The notes beneath the pieces were generated by a model. The model saw nothing but the letters and a program-made list of their open reading frames with translations. It ran no database searches and had not been told where the DNA came from. From the NCBI RefSeq assembly GCF_001895925.1, contig NZ_MPPI01000025.1, positions 1-64,000 on the forward strand: a DNA stretch of 64,000 nucleotides. The letters run 5' to 3'. Positions 40,503 through 49,407 of the stretch are shown here, piece after piece. A program made the position numbers and the translations under genes. The DNA is from Phormidesmis priestleyi ULC007. Its GTDB lineage: Bacteria > Cyanobacteriota > Cyanobacteriia > Leptolyngbyales > Leptolyngbyaceae. Each line of letters starts with the position of its first letter. The stretch's first letter is position 1.

Positions 40503-41567
40503 TTATCGCTTTGCCATCAACTCTTCTTCTCGCTCTCTGGCACGGTCTTGAATAAACGATTCCACCAGAGTCACATCTTCTGTGCTGCCAATCACCAAAG
40601 GGGTGCGAGCATGAAGCTTGTCTGGAACCACATCTAGAATGTCTTGGGTGCCCGTGCTAGCGCGTCCGCCAGCTTGCTCAATCAAAAACGCCATTGGCGC
40701 TGATTCATAAAGCAAGCGCAGTTTTCCTTCAGGCTTTTTGACCGTGCCCGGATAAAGGAACACACCTCCCTGAAACAAAATTCGGTGAAAATCGCCGACC
40801 ATTGCCCCACCATATCGAGCGGTGTAACCTTCATGGCGATGCACGTAGCGAATGTAGTCTCGCAGGGGTTCCTCCCACTGCCAGAAGTTGCCCTCATTGA
40901 CGCTGTAAACAGGGCCGTGAGTCGGCGTTTGAATGTTTTCATTTGAGAGAATAAATTCACCCAAACTGGGATCAAGCGTAAAAGCGTGAACTCCTCGCCC
41001 GATCGAATAGACCAGCATGGTGCTCGGCCCATAGAGAATATAGCCTGCGGCAATTTGTTTGTGACCGTTTTGCAACAAGTCGCGGGCAGTTTCGTCGGAG
41101 TCATCACCTTCTTGCTGGCGAATCGAGAAAATAGAGCCAACGTTAATGTTGATATCGACGTTAGAAGACCCATCGATCGGGTCATAAAGCAAGGTATATC
41201 GCCCAACCGGACAGTTTTCAGGAATGTAGTAGGGGTCTTCCATCTCTTCGGAGGCCAGACGACAGACTAAGCCGCTCTGCTTAAACACGGAGATAAACAC
41301 CTCATTGGCGTAAATATCCATTTTTTTAACCGATTCGCCTTGCACATTCACATCGCCCGTAAACCCCAAGACTCCTTCCATTAAACCTGCCCGACTTAAT
41401 CGTCGAGCGATTAGCTTTCCGGCCAGCCCGATGCGATTCATCAACGCGCTCAGATCTTGGGCATCAGGAGAAAAACTATGTAACTGCTCTAAGACATGAC
41501 GGGAGAGAGTTTTGCAGTCACGATCGAGGGCGTAATCGCGCTCCGGCGGTTGATAGGCTTCGACCAT
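40503..41567 (-). CDS. fbp: Fructose-1,6-bisphosphatase, class I
   Basis: A 354-residue class I FBPase that removes the 1-phosphate of fructose 1,6-bisphosphate. Metal and substrate motifs: [64 protein letters not shown] and [19 protein letters not shown]. This is the F-II type of cyanobacteria; the Calvin-cycle FBPase/SBPase is a separate class II protein. First gene of the fbp-tal-zwf-opcA operon, whose promoter lies in the 286-bp region up to the CAAD gene end at 41854. Confidence 0.98.
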   Translation of the reverse strand: MVEAYQPPERDYALDRDCKTLSRHVLEQLHSFSPDAQDLSALMNRIGLAGKLIARRLSRAGLMEGVLGFTGDVNVQGESVKKMDIYANEVFISVFKQSGLVCRLASEEMEDPYYIPENCPVGRYTLLYDPIDGSSNVDININVGSIFSIRQQEGDDSDETARDLLQNGHKQIAAGYILYGPSTMLVYSIGRGVHAFTLDPSLGEFILSNENIQTPTHGPVYSVNEGNFWQWEEPLRDYIRYVHRHEGYTARYGGAMVGDFHRILFQGGVFLYPGTVKKPEGKLRLLYESAPMAFLIEQAGGRASTGTQDILDVVPDKLHARTPLVIGSTEDVTLVESFIQDRAREREEELMAKR

Positions 41568-41853
41568 TCTTCTTTATCCTCCCTGGTTTTAAGGTTTCAC
41601 TCAGAACTGTATGTAGAGTACGAATGTCTAAGTGCCCTTACTTCTATCTTAGGAAGGCATTTCGAGAACGGGGTTTCCTTTAATGGGAACTATAGAAATG
41701 CTCAAGATTATGTATCCCAGACAACACAGCATCGGTCAAAAATGAAGCGCTCAACTTTGACAGAAAAACGACTGCTGCGATCAAAGCAACTGCCCAAGAG
41801 GGAAAATGAACCCCCTTGAGCAGCGCGGTTAAATCGAAGATAAATCTCGATCG

Positions 41854-42306
41854 TTATTTGCCAACCACTTGAGACTTCAGCTTGTTGAAATCTTCACCTA
41901 ACTCCTGGCGGTTAGAAGCTTTGAGCAAATAGCGATAGGTAAACCAAACGGTGTAAACCAACCCAATTAGCTCAAACGTTGGTTGTAATAAGGGCACCTC
42001 ATTAATCGCGCCCAACAGTGCCAGGGTGAGTTTGACCGATACGATCGAGCCAAAGATTAAACCTAGCGTCACGAGCGGCTGGCGATATTCAGAGAAAAAT
42101 CGTCCTAAATATTCGGGCAGCGATGCTAGAAAGGCGTAAGCTTTTTCACCGATTTCTCGCCATTGCTCGTTGCCTTCGCTGCTGGTAGACATCGGAGCCA
42201 AAGTGCCCACTTGATCGATCGAAATGTCAGGACTGGTCGGCTCAACCAGGACACTAGGTGCGTCGCTGGTAGCATACTCCACTTGTTTCAATTCAGGCTC
42301 TACCAT
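41854..42306 (-). CDS. CAAD (CURT1-like) domain membrane protein
   Basis: A 150-residue protein with a polar, disordered N-terminal third, an amphipathic helix (EKAYAFLASLPEYLGRFFSEYRQPL), two membrane segments (VTLGLIFGSIVSVKLTLALLGAI and PTFELIGLVYTVWFTYRYLL) and a C-terminal helix (RQELGEDFNKLKSQVVG). This is the CAAD domain, first noted as an appendage of cyanobacterial tRNA synthetases and homologous to plant CURT1 proteins that bend thylakoid membranes. Stand-alone here; a role in thylakoid shape is inferred. Confidence 0.9.
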   Translation of the reverse strand: MVEPELKQVEYATSDAPSVLVEPTSPDISIDQVGTLAPMSTSSEGNEQWREIGEKAYAFLASLPEYLGRFFSEYRQPLVTLGLIFGSIVSVKLTLALLGAINEVPLLQPTFELIGLVYTVWFTYRYLLKASNRQELGEDFNKLKSQVVGK

Positions 42307-42702
42307 AATAAATTCCTTGGGAACGACAATCGGGGCGGGGAAACTGGTTAGTCAACCAGCAAATCAGAACAGAATCTAACGACTAATCTCTTGATAACTC
42401 AAACATACTAGACTCAAACTCTGAACTGAATCACTTGCAGGATAGATATTACGTGAATGCTTAATCCCAATAAACCACGCTTTTAGAAGATGTCTATTCA
42501 GCATAGTGGTTAAGATATTAGCAAATATTTTTTTGAACGCAAGTTTGATTTCAGCAGAGTCATCAAGAACTCTTATTTTGTATTAGCTTAAACCCAAGAA
42601 AATGAGGCAAAACTGAGTCGCTTATTCACAAAGGTTTGCATTCATAACGAGCACCTGAACCCGTTTGGGGCTGTGTGGGGGCAGATGTCTCCAGCATTTC
42701 TT
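42307..42702. other. 396-bp spacer upstream of the CAAD gene
   Basis: AT-rich non-coding sequence upstream of the CAAD gene (start 42306) and downstream of the esterase gene (stop 42703), both minus strand. No terminator with a clear stem and T-run, no repeat and no RNA gene was recognised. It should contain the CAAD promoter. Confidence 0.4.
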
Positions 42703-43332
42703 TCAAAACAAAAACTGGGTAACTGATCCCCAAATTGCCTGACTTACTTCTGCTAAAGCGTGATCACTCTCAAGTTCGACCAACTCAACCCAAGGACGTA
42801 AGTAAGCATAATTTTGACTCGCCTGAATGGGGATCACCTCATCGTAAATGCCGTGCATGATCAGAGTAGGAATCGGTTTTTGCAGTCGGGCTGAATCATA
42901 GTCAGCGCAATCAACGACAAACTGATAATTCAAAGGCAATAACCGCTCTGCTCCATAGTGATAAACCATTAAAGGCTTTCCAGACTGCCATTCACGCAAC
43001 AGTTTATCGCCAAGTTTGGGGACCCAGTGATTGAGAAACTCAAACGCAGGAGCCAGCAAGACTAGCCGATCGACTTGAGGACATTGTTCTCCAACCCAAG
43101 CGGCGGTCAATCCTCCCAGACTAGAGCCGATAATCACGATCGGCTGATCAGGCGGAAACCCAGCACAAACTTGTTGAATTTGGCGAGTCAGCGTCAGATG
43201 AGTAAAGTCGTTTTGGTTAAGATCAGGAATGTGGAGCGTTAGATTTAGAGCAGCGAAGCGATCGCGCAAATCTTGCGCCTTACGCGATCGCGGACTCGAT
43301 GCAAACCCATGCAGATAAACGTAAACCGTCAT
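42703..43332 (-). CDS. YqiA/YcfP-type alpha/beta-fold esterase
   Basis: A 209-residue hydrolase: VYVYLHGFASSPRSRKAQDL at the N-terminus, the nucleophile elbow IIGSSLGGLTAAWVG (Ser of GSSLG), LIMHGIYDEVIPI with the acid Asp, and SDHALAEV with the catalytic His. E. coli YqiA hydrolyses short acyl esters; the natural substrate is unknown. No signal peptide. Confidence 0.88.
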   Translation of the reverse strand: MTVYVYLHGFASSPRSRKAQDLRDRFAALNLTLHIPDLNQNDFTHLTLTRQIQQVCAGFPPDQPIVIIGSSLGGLTAAWVGEQCPQVDRLVLLAPAFEFLNHWVPKLGDKLLREWQSGKPLMVYHYGAERLLPLNYQFVVDCADYDSARLQKPIPTLIMHGIYDEVIPIQASQNYAYLRPWVELVELESDHALAEVSQAIWGSVTQFLF

Positions 43333-43394
43333 TTGTCTAAAGGTTAGTCACGATCGCTAGAATCGCACAGATTTGTTATTTGGGGAAATCAGGG

Positions 43395-43586
43395 ATGGGT
43401 AGCGCAGCGTATACAGTCTTCTTTATCTTTGGCGGCATCTGGGTCGTGATGGGCGTTGGGGCGTTGATTTTTTTGCTCAAATCAGACGGCCAGTCTCTGC
43501 GGTTTGATGGATGGGCGCTTTTAGTGGCGATCCCGATCGTGATCCCGATGATTGCGGCCCTTACGATCGCGGCGCTTTACCATTAA
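43395..43586 (+). CDS. Small two-span membrane protein, uncharacterised
   Basis: A 63-residue hydrophobic protein starting at the ATG at 43395, with two membrane helices (AYTVFFIFGGIWVVMGVGALIFLL and GWALLVAIPIVIPMIAALTIAAL) joined by a short polar loop. TTG at 43380 in frame is an alternative start. The frame overlaps the stop of the convergent CnrX-like gene by 26 bp. I do not recognise a family; the coherent two-helix design argues that it is real. Confidence 0.5.
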   Translation: MGSAAYTVFFIFGGIWVVMGVGALIFLLKSDGQSLRFDGWALLVAIPIVIPMIAALTIAALYH

Positions 43587-44082
43587 CGTCTCTGCGACGC
43601 TGCATCCGTTCGGCAAACTTGCGACGTTGATCAGGAGTTAACACCTGCCGCATTTCCAAGAGGCTGTCAAACTGCGCGTCGGCTAATTGGTCACGCACGC
43701 CTTTAACTTGACGATATTTTTCTCGAATCTGATCAGCAGACGCATCACTCGCCATCAGCGATCGCAGTTCTTGCTGGGCTTGCTGCATCTCTTGACGCTG
43801 ACGGTCAATCTGATCTCTAGACTGACGACGAATCGCCTGAATTTTCTGCATCTGATCCGGCTTAAGATCGAGATCTCTGAGCCAACCCATTCCTCGCTTT
43901 AGGGGTAACGGGGCATCTTGAGCAACGGGATCAGCCAACAATAAAGATGGCTCTAGCGTTGCATCTGCTTGGTGATTTCCTTTAAGCGCGATCGCCCCCC
44001 CTAACGCAATTAGCAGGGCTGCGACCGCCCCGACACGACGGAGCGTAAGAGACTTGAGCAGACGAGAAGGGTGATCATTCAT
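43561..44082 (-). CDS. Periplasmic Spy/CpxP/CnrX-like (LTXXQ) protein
   Basis: A 173-residue protein with an N-terminal membrane or signal segment (VGAVAALLIALGGAIAL, about 17-33) and a helical domain rich in Gln/Arg: LDLKPDQMQKIQAIRRQSRDQIDRQR and a final LTPDQRRKFAERMQRRR containing the LTxxQ motif. The family includes the Spy chaperone, CpxP and the nickel sensor CnrX. It is the third gene of a tight sigma/anti-sigma/sensor set; its start overlaps the anti-sigma stop by 8 bp. No obvious His/Met metal-binding cluster is seen. Confidence 0.8.
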   Translation of the reverse strand: MNDHPSRLLKSLTLRRVGAVAALLIALGGAIALKGNHQADATLEPSLLLADPVAQDAPLPLKRGMGWLRDLDLKPDQMQKIQAIRRQSRDQIDRQRQEMQQAQQELRSLMASDASADQIREKYRQVKGVRDQLADAQFDSLLEMRQVLTPDQRRKFAERMQRRRDVNGKAPRS

Positions 44083-44401
44083 CGTTGGTAGAGATCAATT
44101 CGGTATCTGAATTGTCATAAATAGTATTGTGCCAGTTGCTTTCGATGAAGGCTTCTAGCGTCGCAACTTCGGTCGCACTAGGCTGAGGCGGCATCCAGGC
44201 ACGATAGCTGAGAACTGCGGTGATCAAGCTGGCAGCAAGGGTAGGAGCAATCAGCCAAAAGTTCCATCGACGGCGATCGCTGGGTGCCGCAATCTTGCTG
44301 ATAATCTCTCGCTCTAAACCGACTGCCGGGGGAGGCGGGGGCGATCGGTGCTGCCGCAAAAAATCAACTAAATCCTGGTCATCGTCAGGCAACAAACTCA
44401 T
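44075..44401 (-). CDS. Putative membrane anti-sigma factor
   Basis: A 108-residue protein: cytosolic N-terminal part (DDDQDLVDFLRQHR, Pro-rich 19-25, LEREIISKI), one membrane helix (FWLIAPTLAASLITAVLSY, about 48-66) and a short periplasmic tail (ATLEAFIESNWHN). It overlaps the upstream ECF sigma gene by 4 bp (44398-44401) and the downstream CnrX-like gene by 8 bp, the layout of anti-sigma factors. There is no zinc-type HxxxCxxC motif. Assignment rests on topology and context, not on sequence family. Confidence 0.7.
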   Translation of the reverse strand: MSLLPDDDQDLVDFLRQHRSPPPPPAVGLEREIISKIAAPSDRRRWNFWLIAPTLAASLITAVLSYRAWMPPQPSATEVATLEAFIESNWHNTIYDNSDTELISTNDE

Positions 44402-44991
44402 AGCTGGACTCCCTCTTGATAGAGAAATTGTCGCATTGCAGCGCGGGCGTGAAACAAACGAGATTTCACCGTGCCCACCGGAATCTCCAAAATTTCAGCA
44501 ATTTCCTTCTGAGGGACACTTTCTAAATCATGCAGTACGAGAATGCTGCGGTGGTCAAAGCTGAGATTCTTAAGCCCTCGCTGCACCAAGTCTTGATAAT
44601 GGAGGTGCATCAAATTAGGGGCATCTTGTTGAGTCGGAGCCTGGTGAGTTAAAGCTTCGAGGCGAGTGCGTCCCTTAGCTGCGATTTGCCGATGATCGGA
44701 AGCAACATTCCAGGCAATGCGATAGAGCCAGGTCGAAAATTGGGCAGATTGCCGAAATTTGGGTAGACCTTTCCACGCCCGTAAAAACACTTCCTGCACC
44801 AAGTCATCCAGCGCTGTGGGATCGCAGAGTTGATAAAGAATGGCTCTGACCCGACCCTGATGCCGTTGATAAAGCCGACGAAAGCTCTGGGAGTCTCCCT
44901 GGATACATCGCCGCACGAGATCTTGATCCGACTCTTCAAACTGACCATTAAACGAGTCATTCGCTATCACGTCGATCGTTGCCGCTAACAC
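44398..44991 (-). CDS. ECF-subfamily RNA polymerase sigma factor
   Basis: A 197-residue group 4 sigma factor: region 2 (LVRRCIQGDSQSFRRLYQRHQGRVRAILYQL ... DLVQEVFLRAWKGLPKF ... FSTWLYRIAWNVASDHR) and region 4 (LSFDHRSILVLHDLESVPQKEIAEILEIPVGTVKSRLFHARAAM). Region 3 is absent, as usual for ECF factors. A GTG at 44991 is the longest start; another GTG lies seven codons later. It heads a three-gene operon with an anti-sigma factor and a CnrX-like protein, so envelope or metal stress control is likely. Confidence 0.93.
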   Translation of the reverse strand: MLAATIDVIANDSFNGQFEESDQDLVRRCIQGDSQSFRRLYQRHQGRVRAILYQLCDPTALDDLVQEVFLRAWKGLPKFRQSAQFSTWLYRIAWNVASDHRQIAAKGRTRLEALTHQAPTQQDAPNLMHLHYQDLVQRGLKNLSFDHRSILVLHDLESVPQKEIAEILEIPVGTVKSRLFHARAAMRQFLYQEGVQL

Positions 44992-45158
44992 CTGTAAATC
45001 ATTCCTGCGCTGAATGGTAAGTGATATCTTTTTAGACTAGGTAACGCTCAAAAGGGTTCACTTAATTTCTCAGCCCGTGACTCCTGACTTAGGAGCGAGA
45101 CAAAGATCCCTGAATAATGATAATAATTGGCTGAGAGATCCCGATCGAGATTGAAATC

Positions 45159-46085
45159 ATGCCGCAAACCTCTCCCTTAGCTGGGCAAGTTGTTTTAATT
45201 ACAGGTGCCTCTGCTGGAATTGGAGCTGGACTTGCCCAAGTCTTAGCCGATCGTTATATTGGCGTTCACTTAGTGTTAGCTGCCCGCAACGTCGGAAAAC
45301 TGGCTCACGTCGCCGAACAGTGCAGCAAAGCAGGCGCAGAGGTGATCACTGTGCCCACTGACATGGCACAGATTGACCAAGTGCAAGCGCTCGCGAAGAC
45401 CGCCCTCGATCGCTTTGGGCGCGTTGACATTTTGGTCAACAACGCAGGCTATGGGCAGATGGGGCCGATCGAGCTAATTCCTCCCGAAGCGGTTCAGCGT
45501 CAGCTACAGGTGAATGTGCTGGGCGCGATCGCGCTGATTCAAGCGCTGATTCCGGCAATGCGCGATCAGGGAGGCGGCAGAATTATTAACGTCAGTTCGC
45601 TCGCGGGCAAAATTGCCTTCCCGTTTGGGGGGTTGTATAGTGCTTCTAAGTTTGCGTTAGAAGCGGTTAGCGATTCTCTGCGGCGAGAGTTGACTCCGTT
45701 TAATATTCGGGTGAGTGTAATTGAGCCAGGCCCGGTCAGCACAGAGTTTTTTGACGTAGTAGACAAAGAAATCGATCACACGATCGTAGATCCCGAACAT
45801 TCTCCCTACCGAGTTGCCTTTAAAAAGCTAGAAGATTTAGAAAAGCAAACCAGCAGCCGCGCTTGGACTTCGGAACAAGTAGCGATCGTCATTCTCAAAG
45901 CTATGACCGATCGCAATCCTCGCCCTCGCTATGTGGCGGCAACCAGTGGTGATTTTCTACTGTTCATGATGACCAAAGTTTTGCCCACCAGTCTGGTAGA
46001 TAAGTTTTGGCAACGATTTTATGGCATTGATTTAGTCGCCAAAGACTGGCAAAGCCGAAAAAAGAGTGCGAAACTTGACCCCTGA
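45159..46085 (+). CDS. Short-chain dehydrogenase/reductase
   Basis: A 308-residue SDR: cofactor motif ITGASAGIGAGLA, NNAGYGQMG, active site NVSSLAG...YSASKFALE (Ser, Tyr, Lys) and a PGPVSTEF segment. The acidic/basic residue after strand 2 is Arg (LAARNVGKL), which suggests NADP preference. The C-terminal ~50 residues extend past the usual SDR core. Substrate unknown. SucC follows after 18 bp. Confidence 0.92.
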   Translation: MPQTSPLAGQVVLITGASAGIGAGLAQVLADRYIGVHLVLAARNVGKLAHVAEQCSKAGAEVITVPTDMAQIDQVQALAKTALDRFGRVDILVNNAGYGQMGPIELIPPEAVQRQLQVNVLGAIALIQALIPAMRDQGGGRIINVSSLAGKIAFPFGGLYSASKFALEAVSDSLRRELTPFNIRVSVIEPGPVSTEFFDVVDKEIDHTIVDPEHSPYRVAFKKLEDLEKQTSSRAWTSEQVAIVILKAMTDRNPRPRYVAATSGDFLLFMMTKVLPTSLVDKFWQRFYGIDLVAKDWQSRKKSAKLDP

Positions 46086-46103
46086 CCCCTTTTTAACATC
46101 GTG

Positions 46104-47345
46104 ATGGACTTACTTGAATATCAGGCAAAAGAGCTTTTTCGTGAAATGGGGATTCCTGTTTTGCCGTCACAGCGCATCGATCGCCCCAGAGATCTCAAGG
46201 GCTTGGAGTTGCCTTACCCGATCGTGCTCAAGTCTCAAGTCTATATGGGCGGACGCGGACGAGTCGGCGGAGTCAGATTTGTCGAAAACACGATCGACGC
46301 GGTGGCGGCGGCTCAAACCATCTTCAATCTACCAATCATGGGGGAATATCCCAAGGCACTGCTGGCAGAAGCAAAATACGATGTTCAACAAGAACTCTAT
46401 TTGGCGGTTGTTCTAAATCGATCCATTCGCCGCCCCGTATTACTGGGTTCTCTTAAAGGCGGGGTGGATGTGCAAACGGCGATCGATGAGATGCAACACG
46501 TCATCGTCGATCAAGAATTTTCGCCATTTTACGCCCGTCGCTTAATGCTGAAAATGGGGCTGAAAGGATCGCTGATCAACTCGGTCAGCGCGATCGTCGA
46601 AAAAATGTATCGGCTATTTCTAGACAACGATCTAGATCTAGTCGAGATTAACCCCTTAGGCGTTAGCCCAACTGGAGAAGTCATGGCACTCGATGGCAAA
46701 GTCACGGTAAACGACGATGCGCTTGCCCGTCACCCTGCCCTCGCAGCCTTAGAACCAAACGCATCGCTGCCCGTCGATCCGCTTCGTGCGCTTGATGAGT
46801 CTGTCCTACAACCTGCCTCCGATCGTTCTTTAGAAGTGACCTCTACGCTAGACCCCGATGGACAAGTTGGAATTCTCTGCAATGGCGCTGGGCTAACGAT
46901 GGCGACGATGGATTTAGTCGGTCAGGCAGGAGGCAAACCCGCCAACTTTTTGAACATTGGCAGCGAAACTCACTACAATTGGCTACCTGAGACGCTATGT
47001 GAACGGTTGGAAACTGGGCTGGAAGCGATCGCCCAAAATAAACAGGTGAGAGTCGTGCTAATCAACCTAGTCACTGGAACGGTGCCTTGTGACCAAATTG
47101 CAGAGTCGATCGCGCAGTTCTTTCAACGCCAAAGCCGCAAAGTTCGGAGCATTAGCGAAGCTAGGGAGGAAGTTATGGTCAGTCGAGTGGTTCGCACTCC
47201 TCAACTGGTCGTTAGGTTAGTCGGCTCTCGTGTGATGGAGGCAAAAGAGCGGCTATCAACGACTCAGGCGCTGGTTGTTGATGATCTGGATATGGCGGTT
47301 TCAAAAGTTGTGAGCTTTACCAAACAAACCAAAAAGCCGACTTAA
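46104..47345 (+). CDS. sucC: Succinate--CoA ligase beta subunit-like, ATP-grasp
   Basis: About 413 residues from the ATG at 46104 (MDLLEYQAKELFREMGIPVL); the preceding GTG is in frame. It has the ATP-grasp domain (YPIVLKSQVYMGGRGRVGGVRF; DNDLDLVEINPLGVSPTGEVMALDGKV, metal-binding) and the C-terminal CoA-ligase domain (QVGILCNGAGLTMATMDLVG; NFLNIGSE). It makes succinyl-CoA from succinate with the alpha subunit. It diverges in places from the typical SucC (for example SQVYMGGRGR in place of AQVHAGGRGK), so another acyl-CoA could be the substrate. The alpha-like gene follows 368 bp later. Confidence 0.88.
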   Translation: MDLLEYQAKELFREMGIPVLPSQRIDRPRDLKGLELPYPIVLKSQVYMGGRGRVGGVRFVENTIDAVAAAQTIFNLPIMGEYPKALLAEAKYDVQQELYLAVVLNRSIRRPVLLGSLKGGVDVQTAIDEMQHVIVDQEFSPFYARRLMLKMGLKGSLINSVSAIVEKMYRLFLDNDLDLVEINPLGVSPTGEVMALDGKVTVNDDALARHPALAALEPNASLPVDPLRALDESVLQPASDRSLEVTSTLDPDGQVGILCNGAGLTMATMDLVGQAGGKPANFLNIGSETHYNWLPETLCERLETGLEAIAQNKQVRVVLINLVTGTVPCDQIAESIAQFFQRQSRKVRSISEAREEVMVSRVVRTPQLVVRLVGSRVMEAKERLSTTQALVVDDLDMAVSKVVSFTKQTKKPT

Positions 47346-47713
47346 CCAAACGTTAACTGTTTTTTAACTTACAGTCTCTCCCGTGTTTTCACGGAACTTA
47401 TCCTCTAATTCTGAGTTGCGATTAGGGATTTGGCAAGATTTGCCATATTGTAGTTGACTCAGCAGAAATATAATTTTGTATCTCCTATGCTATTAATCAC
47501 TATCACTGTCTCCGATGCTTTAGCAATTTGTGAGGATTCTTTTACTCAAACCCTTAGAAACTCTGGCACTTCAGCCCTGAGCGCTCAAATCTTCCTGTCT
47601 TGCGACTCCTTCGCAGAAAGTTTATAGTCCTTGCAGGTTGTCTCTTCTGCCCCAAAACCGTTAGTTTCATCTATCGATCGAGTTTCTCTTTGAGCAGCTA
47701 CCTTTAAACTCCT
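47346..47713. other. 368-bp spacer between sucC and sucD
   Basis: sucC and sucD usually touch, so this long AT-rich gap is unusual. It contains a small hairpin (CCGTG-TTTT-CACGG near 47383) with no T-run and a short frame of about 46 codons from 47487 with no support. sucD probably has its own promoter here. Confidence 0.4.
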
Positions 47714-48625
47714 ATGATTTTTACCCCAGCTAGCAAAGTCATCGTGCAAGGCATCATGGAGCCGTTGGGGATAACCTGTGCGCCCCTAATGAAAGCGTAT
47801 GGAACGCATGTGGTTGCTGGCATCAGCCCTGGGTTTGGAGGACAAATTCTCAAAGGCATTCCCGTCTTTGACATGTTAGAGCAAGCGATTCCGATCGTGG
47901 GCACGATCGATGCAGCCGTCATTTGCACTCCGCCTTACGCGGCACTAGATGCTGCTTTAGAAGCGATCGCCGCAGGCATTCGGCAAGTGATTTTGATTAG
48001 TCAGGGCATTCCGCCGCTCGACATGGTGCATCTGATTCGCAAAGCCGAAGCGACCGAAACGCTGCTCGTCGGGCCGAACAGTCCTGGAATTATTGTGCCG
48101 GGTCAGATTTTGCTAGGCATTCATCCACCCGATCTCTACACACCTGGCTCGGTGGGTCTGATCAGTCGCAGTGGCACCTTAACTTATGAAGTGGCATGGA
48201 CGCTGACTCAGGCAGGGCTAGGACAATCGATCGGGATCAGCATTGGCGGAGACACGATCGTCGGTTCTTCGTTTCCGCAGTGGCTACAGATTCTCGAAGA
48301 AGACGATCGCACTGAGGTAATCGTTCTGGTGGGTGAGATTGGTGGAGATAGTGAAGAAGCGGCAGCCCACTATATTGCAGAAGCGATCGATAAACCTGTG
48401 ATTGCCTACATTGCCGGACGTAGTGCCCCCAGAGGTAGACGCATGGGACACGCCGGAGCCATTATCGATTCACAAATTGCTGATTTTGGCCCAGACATTG
48501 GCACCGCAGATAGCAAAGTCAATGCTTTCAATCGCGCCAAGATTGCGGTTGCCGATCGCCCATCTGACATTCCTGCACTGGTAAACAAGCTGTTAAAAAC
48601 ACCCGCCCAACGATCGGCGGGGTAA
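47714..48625 (+). CDS. sucD: Succinate--CoA ligase alpha subunit-like
   Basis: A 303-residue CoA-binding/ligase protein: KVIVQGIMEPLGITCAPLMKAYGTHVVAGISPGFGG, LVGPNSPGIIVPGQILLG, GSVGLISRSGTLTYEVAWTLTQAGLGQSIGISIGGD and RRMGHAGAIID, with the His of GHAGAI that is phosphorylated during catalysis. It binds CoA and pairs with the beta subunit. The N-terminus (ITCAPLMKAYGTHVV) is rather divergent from standard SucD (GSQGTFHAEQAI), matching the divergence of the beta subunit. Confidence 0.9.
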   Translation: MIFTPASKVIVQGIMEPLGITCAPLMKAYGTHVVAGISPGFGGQILKGIPVFDMLEQAIPIVGTIDAAVICTPPYAALDAALEAIAAGIRQVILISQGIPPLDMVHLIRKAEATETLLVGPNSPGIIVPGQILLGIHPPDLYTPGSVGLISRSGTLTYEVAWTLTQAGLGQSIGISIGGDTIVGSSFPQWLQILEEDDRTEVIVLVGEIGGDSEEAAAHYIAEAIDKPVIAYIAGRSAPRGRRMGHAGAIIDSQIADFGPDIGTADSKVNAFNRAKIAVADRPSDIPALVNKLLKTPAQRSAG

Positions 48626-48739
48626 TCAAATTAAGGCAAAAGAAATCCGCCCAGAAATGCCGTGGAAACCGCCTGGGAAATGACTCACAGCTATTATCAA
48701 AACAGCGATAATAGGGATATAAGAGTCAAGAGAAAGCAA

Positions 48740-49096
48740 ATGAGAATTCAATCGTCAGTGCTGGTACATCTGGGGTTTGGGAAGTATGTGCGCTCTGACC
48801 AAGTGACCGCTGTGGTGCCGATCGAAGAAGATCGCGGCCCCGGTCGTCGCACGTTTGTCCAGTTAGAAGGGCAACCTGACCCGATCGTTGCGTCACGGGC
48901 AGAAGACTCGATCGTGCGCGATTTAGTTCAAGAGCCGCGTGAGGTGACTCAATCTCGTCAGCAGCAAGAGATTTTGCGCGACTTGTTTAATGATTTGCAG
49001 CAGGTGAATAAATCGGTTCGCCGATTTTCTCGTGATGAGGGAGGGCTGGATCTCGATCGTTTAGAGCGTCGTATTCGCGAAGTCATCGAAGAATAG
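48740..49096 (+). CDS. RemA/DUF370-like DNA-binding regulator (candidate)
   Basis: A 118-residue protein starting MRIQSSVLVHLGFGKYVRSDQVTAVVPIEEDRGPG; the pattern HLGFGKYV-x-DQVTAVVP resembles the RemA (DUF370) core IHIGFGN-x-V...IIAIVSP, a small DNA-binding fold that controls biofilm genes in Bacillus. A helical C-terminal extension (QQQEILRDLFNDLQQVNKSVRRF ... DRLERRIREVIEE) is additional to RemA. The frame is open to a GTG at 48662, but the ATG at 48740 gives the conserved start. A strong terminator follows. Confidence 0.6.
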   Translation: MRIQSSVLVHLGFGKYVRSDQVTAVVPIEEDRGPGRRTFVQLEGQPDPIVASRAEDSIVRDLVQEPREVTQSRQQQEILRDLFNDLQQVNKSVRRFSRDEGGLDLDRLERRIREVIEE

Positions 49097-49136
49097 GTCA
49101 TAATTTCTATAGGGGCGTTATAGGTAACGTTCATAT

Positions 49137-49180
49137 AAATCAGAGCAACAGGTTTAAAACATTACCTGTTGCTCTGATTT
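49137..49180 (+). terminator. Terminator after the RemA-like gene
   Basis: AAATCAGAGCAACAGGT (49137-49153) and ACCTGTTGCTCTGATTT (49164-49180) form a perfect 17-bp stem with a 10-nt loop. It lies 41 bp after the stop. It also marks the left border of the AT-rich island. Confidence 0.85.
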
Positions 49181-49362
49181 GTAGTCTTAATCTAAGCCTG
49201 TGCTACGAACAGAGGTAGGAGCAAAACTTTATTGCAGCGATCGCTGAGTTTTTTGGTTTTGAGTTAAGTAGCGTAGTACACAACTCAAAGCTAACGCGTG
49301 AAGGTTTTGAGGGTTCTGTATAGTTTGCGGCTGATCTCCTGATAGGGTTTTTTCTCTGTAGC

Positions 49363-49389
49363 TTAGGCAATTATCCCCCAATTGCCTAA
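49363..49389. promoter_or_regulatory. Inverted repeat before the zinc-ribbon gene, candidate operator
   Basis: TTAGGCAATT (49363-49372) and AATTGCCTAA (49380-49389) are perfect 10-bp inverted repeats with a 7-bp spacer, ending 18 bp before the ATG at 49408. Position suggests autoregulation by the zinc-ribbon/HTH protein or a leader hairpin. CAGGAG, the ribosome-binding site, follows at 49393-49398. Confidence 0.5.
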
Positions 49390-49407
49390 CGTCAGGAGTA
49401 TCGCCCC

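Noticed and set aside
41496-41819. 107-codon plus-strand frame at the 5' end of fbp
   Set aside because: It overlaps the conserved fbp coding start on the opposite strand and has no protein-like features.
47487-47627. 46-codon frame between sucC and sucD
   Set aside because: No recognisable motif or ribosome-binding site; sits in a spacer with normal non-coding composition.
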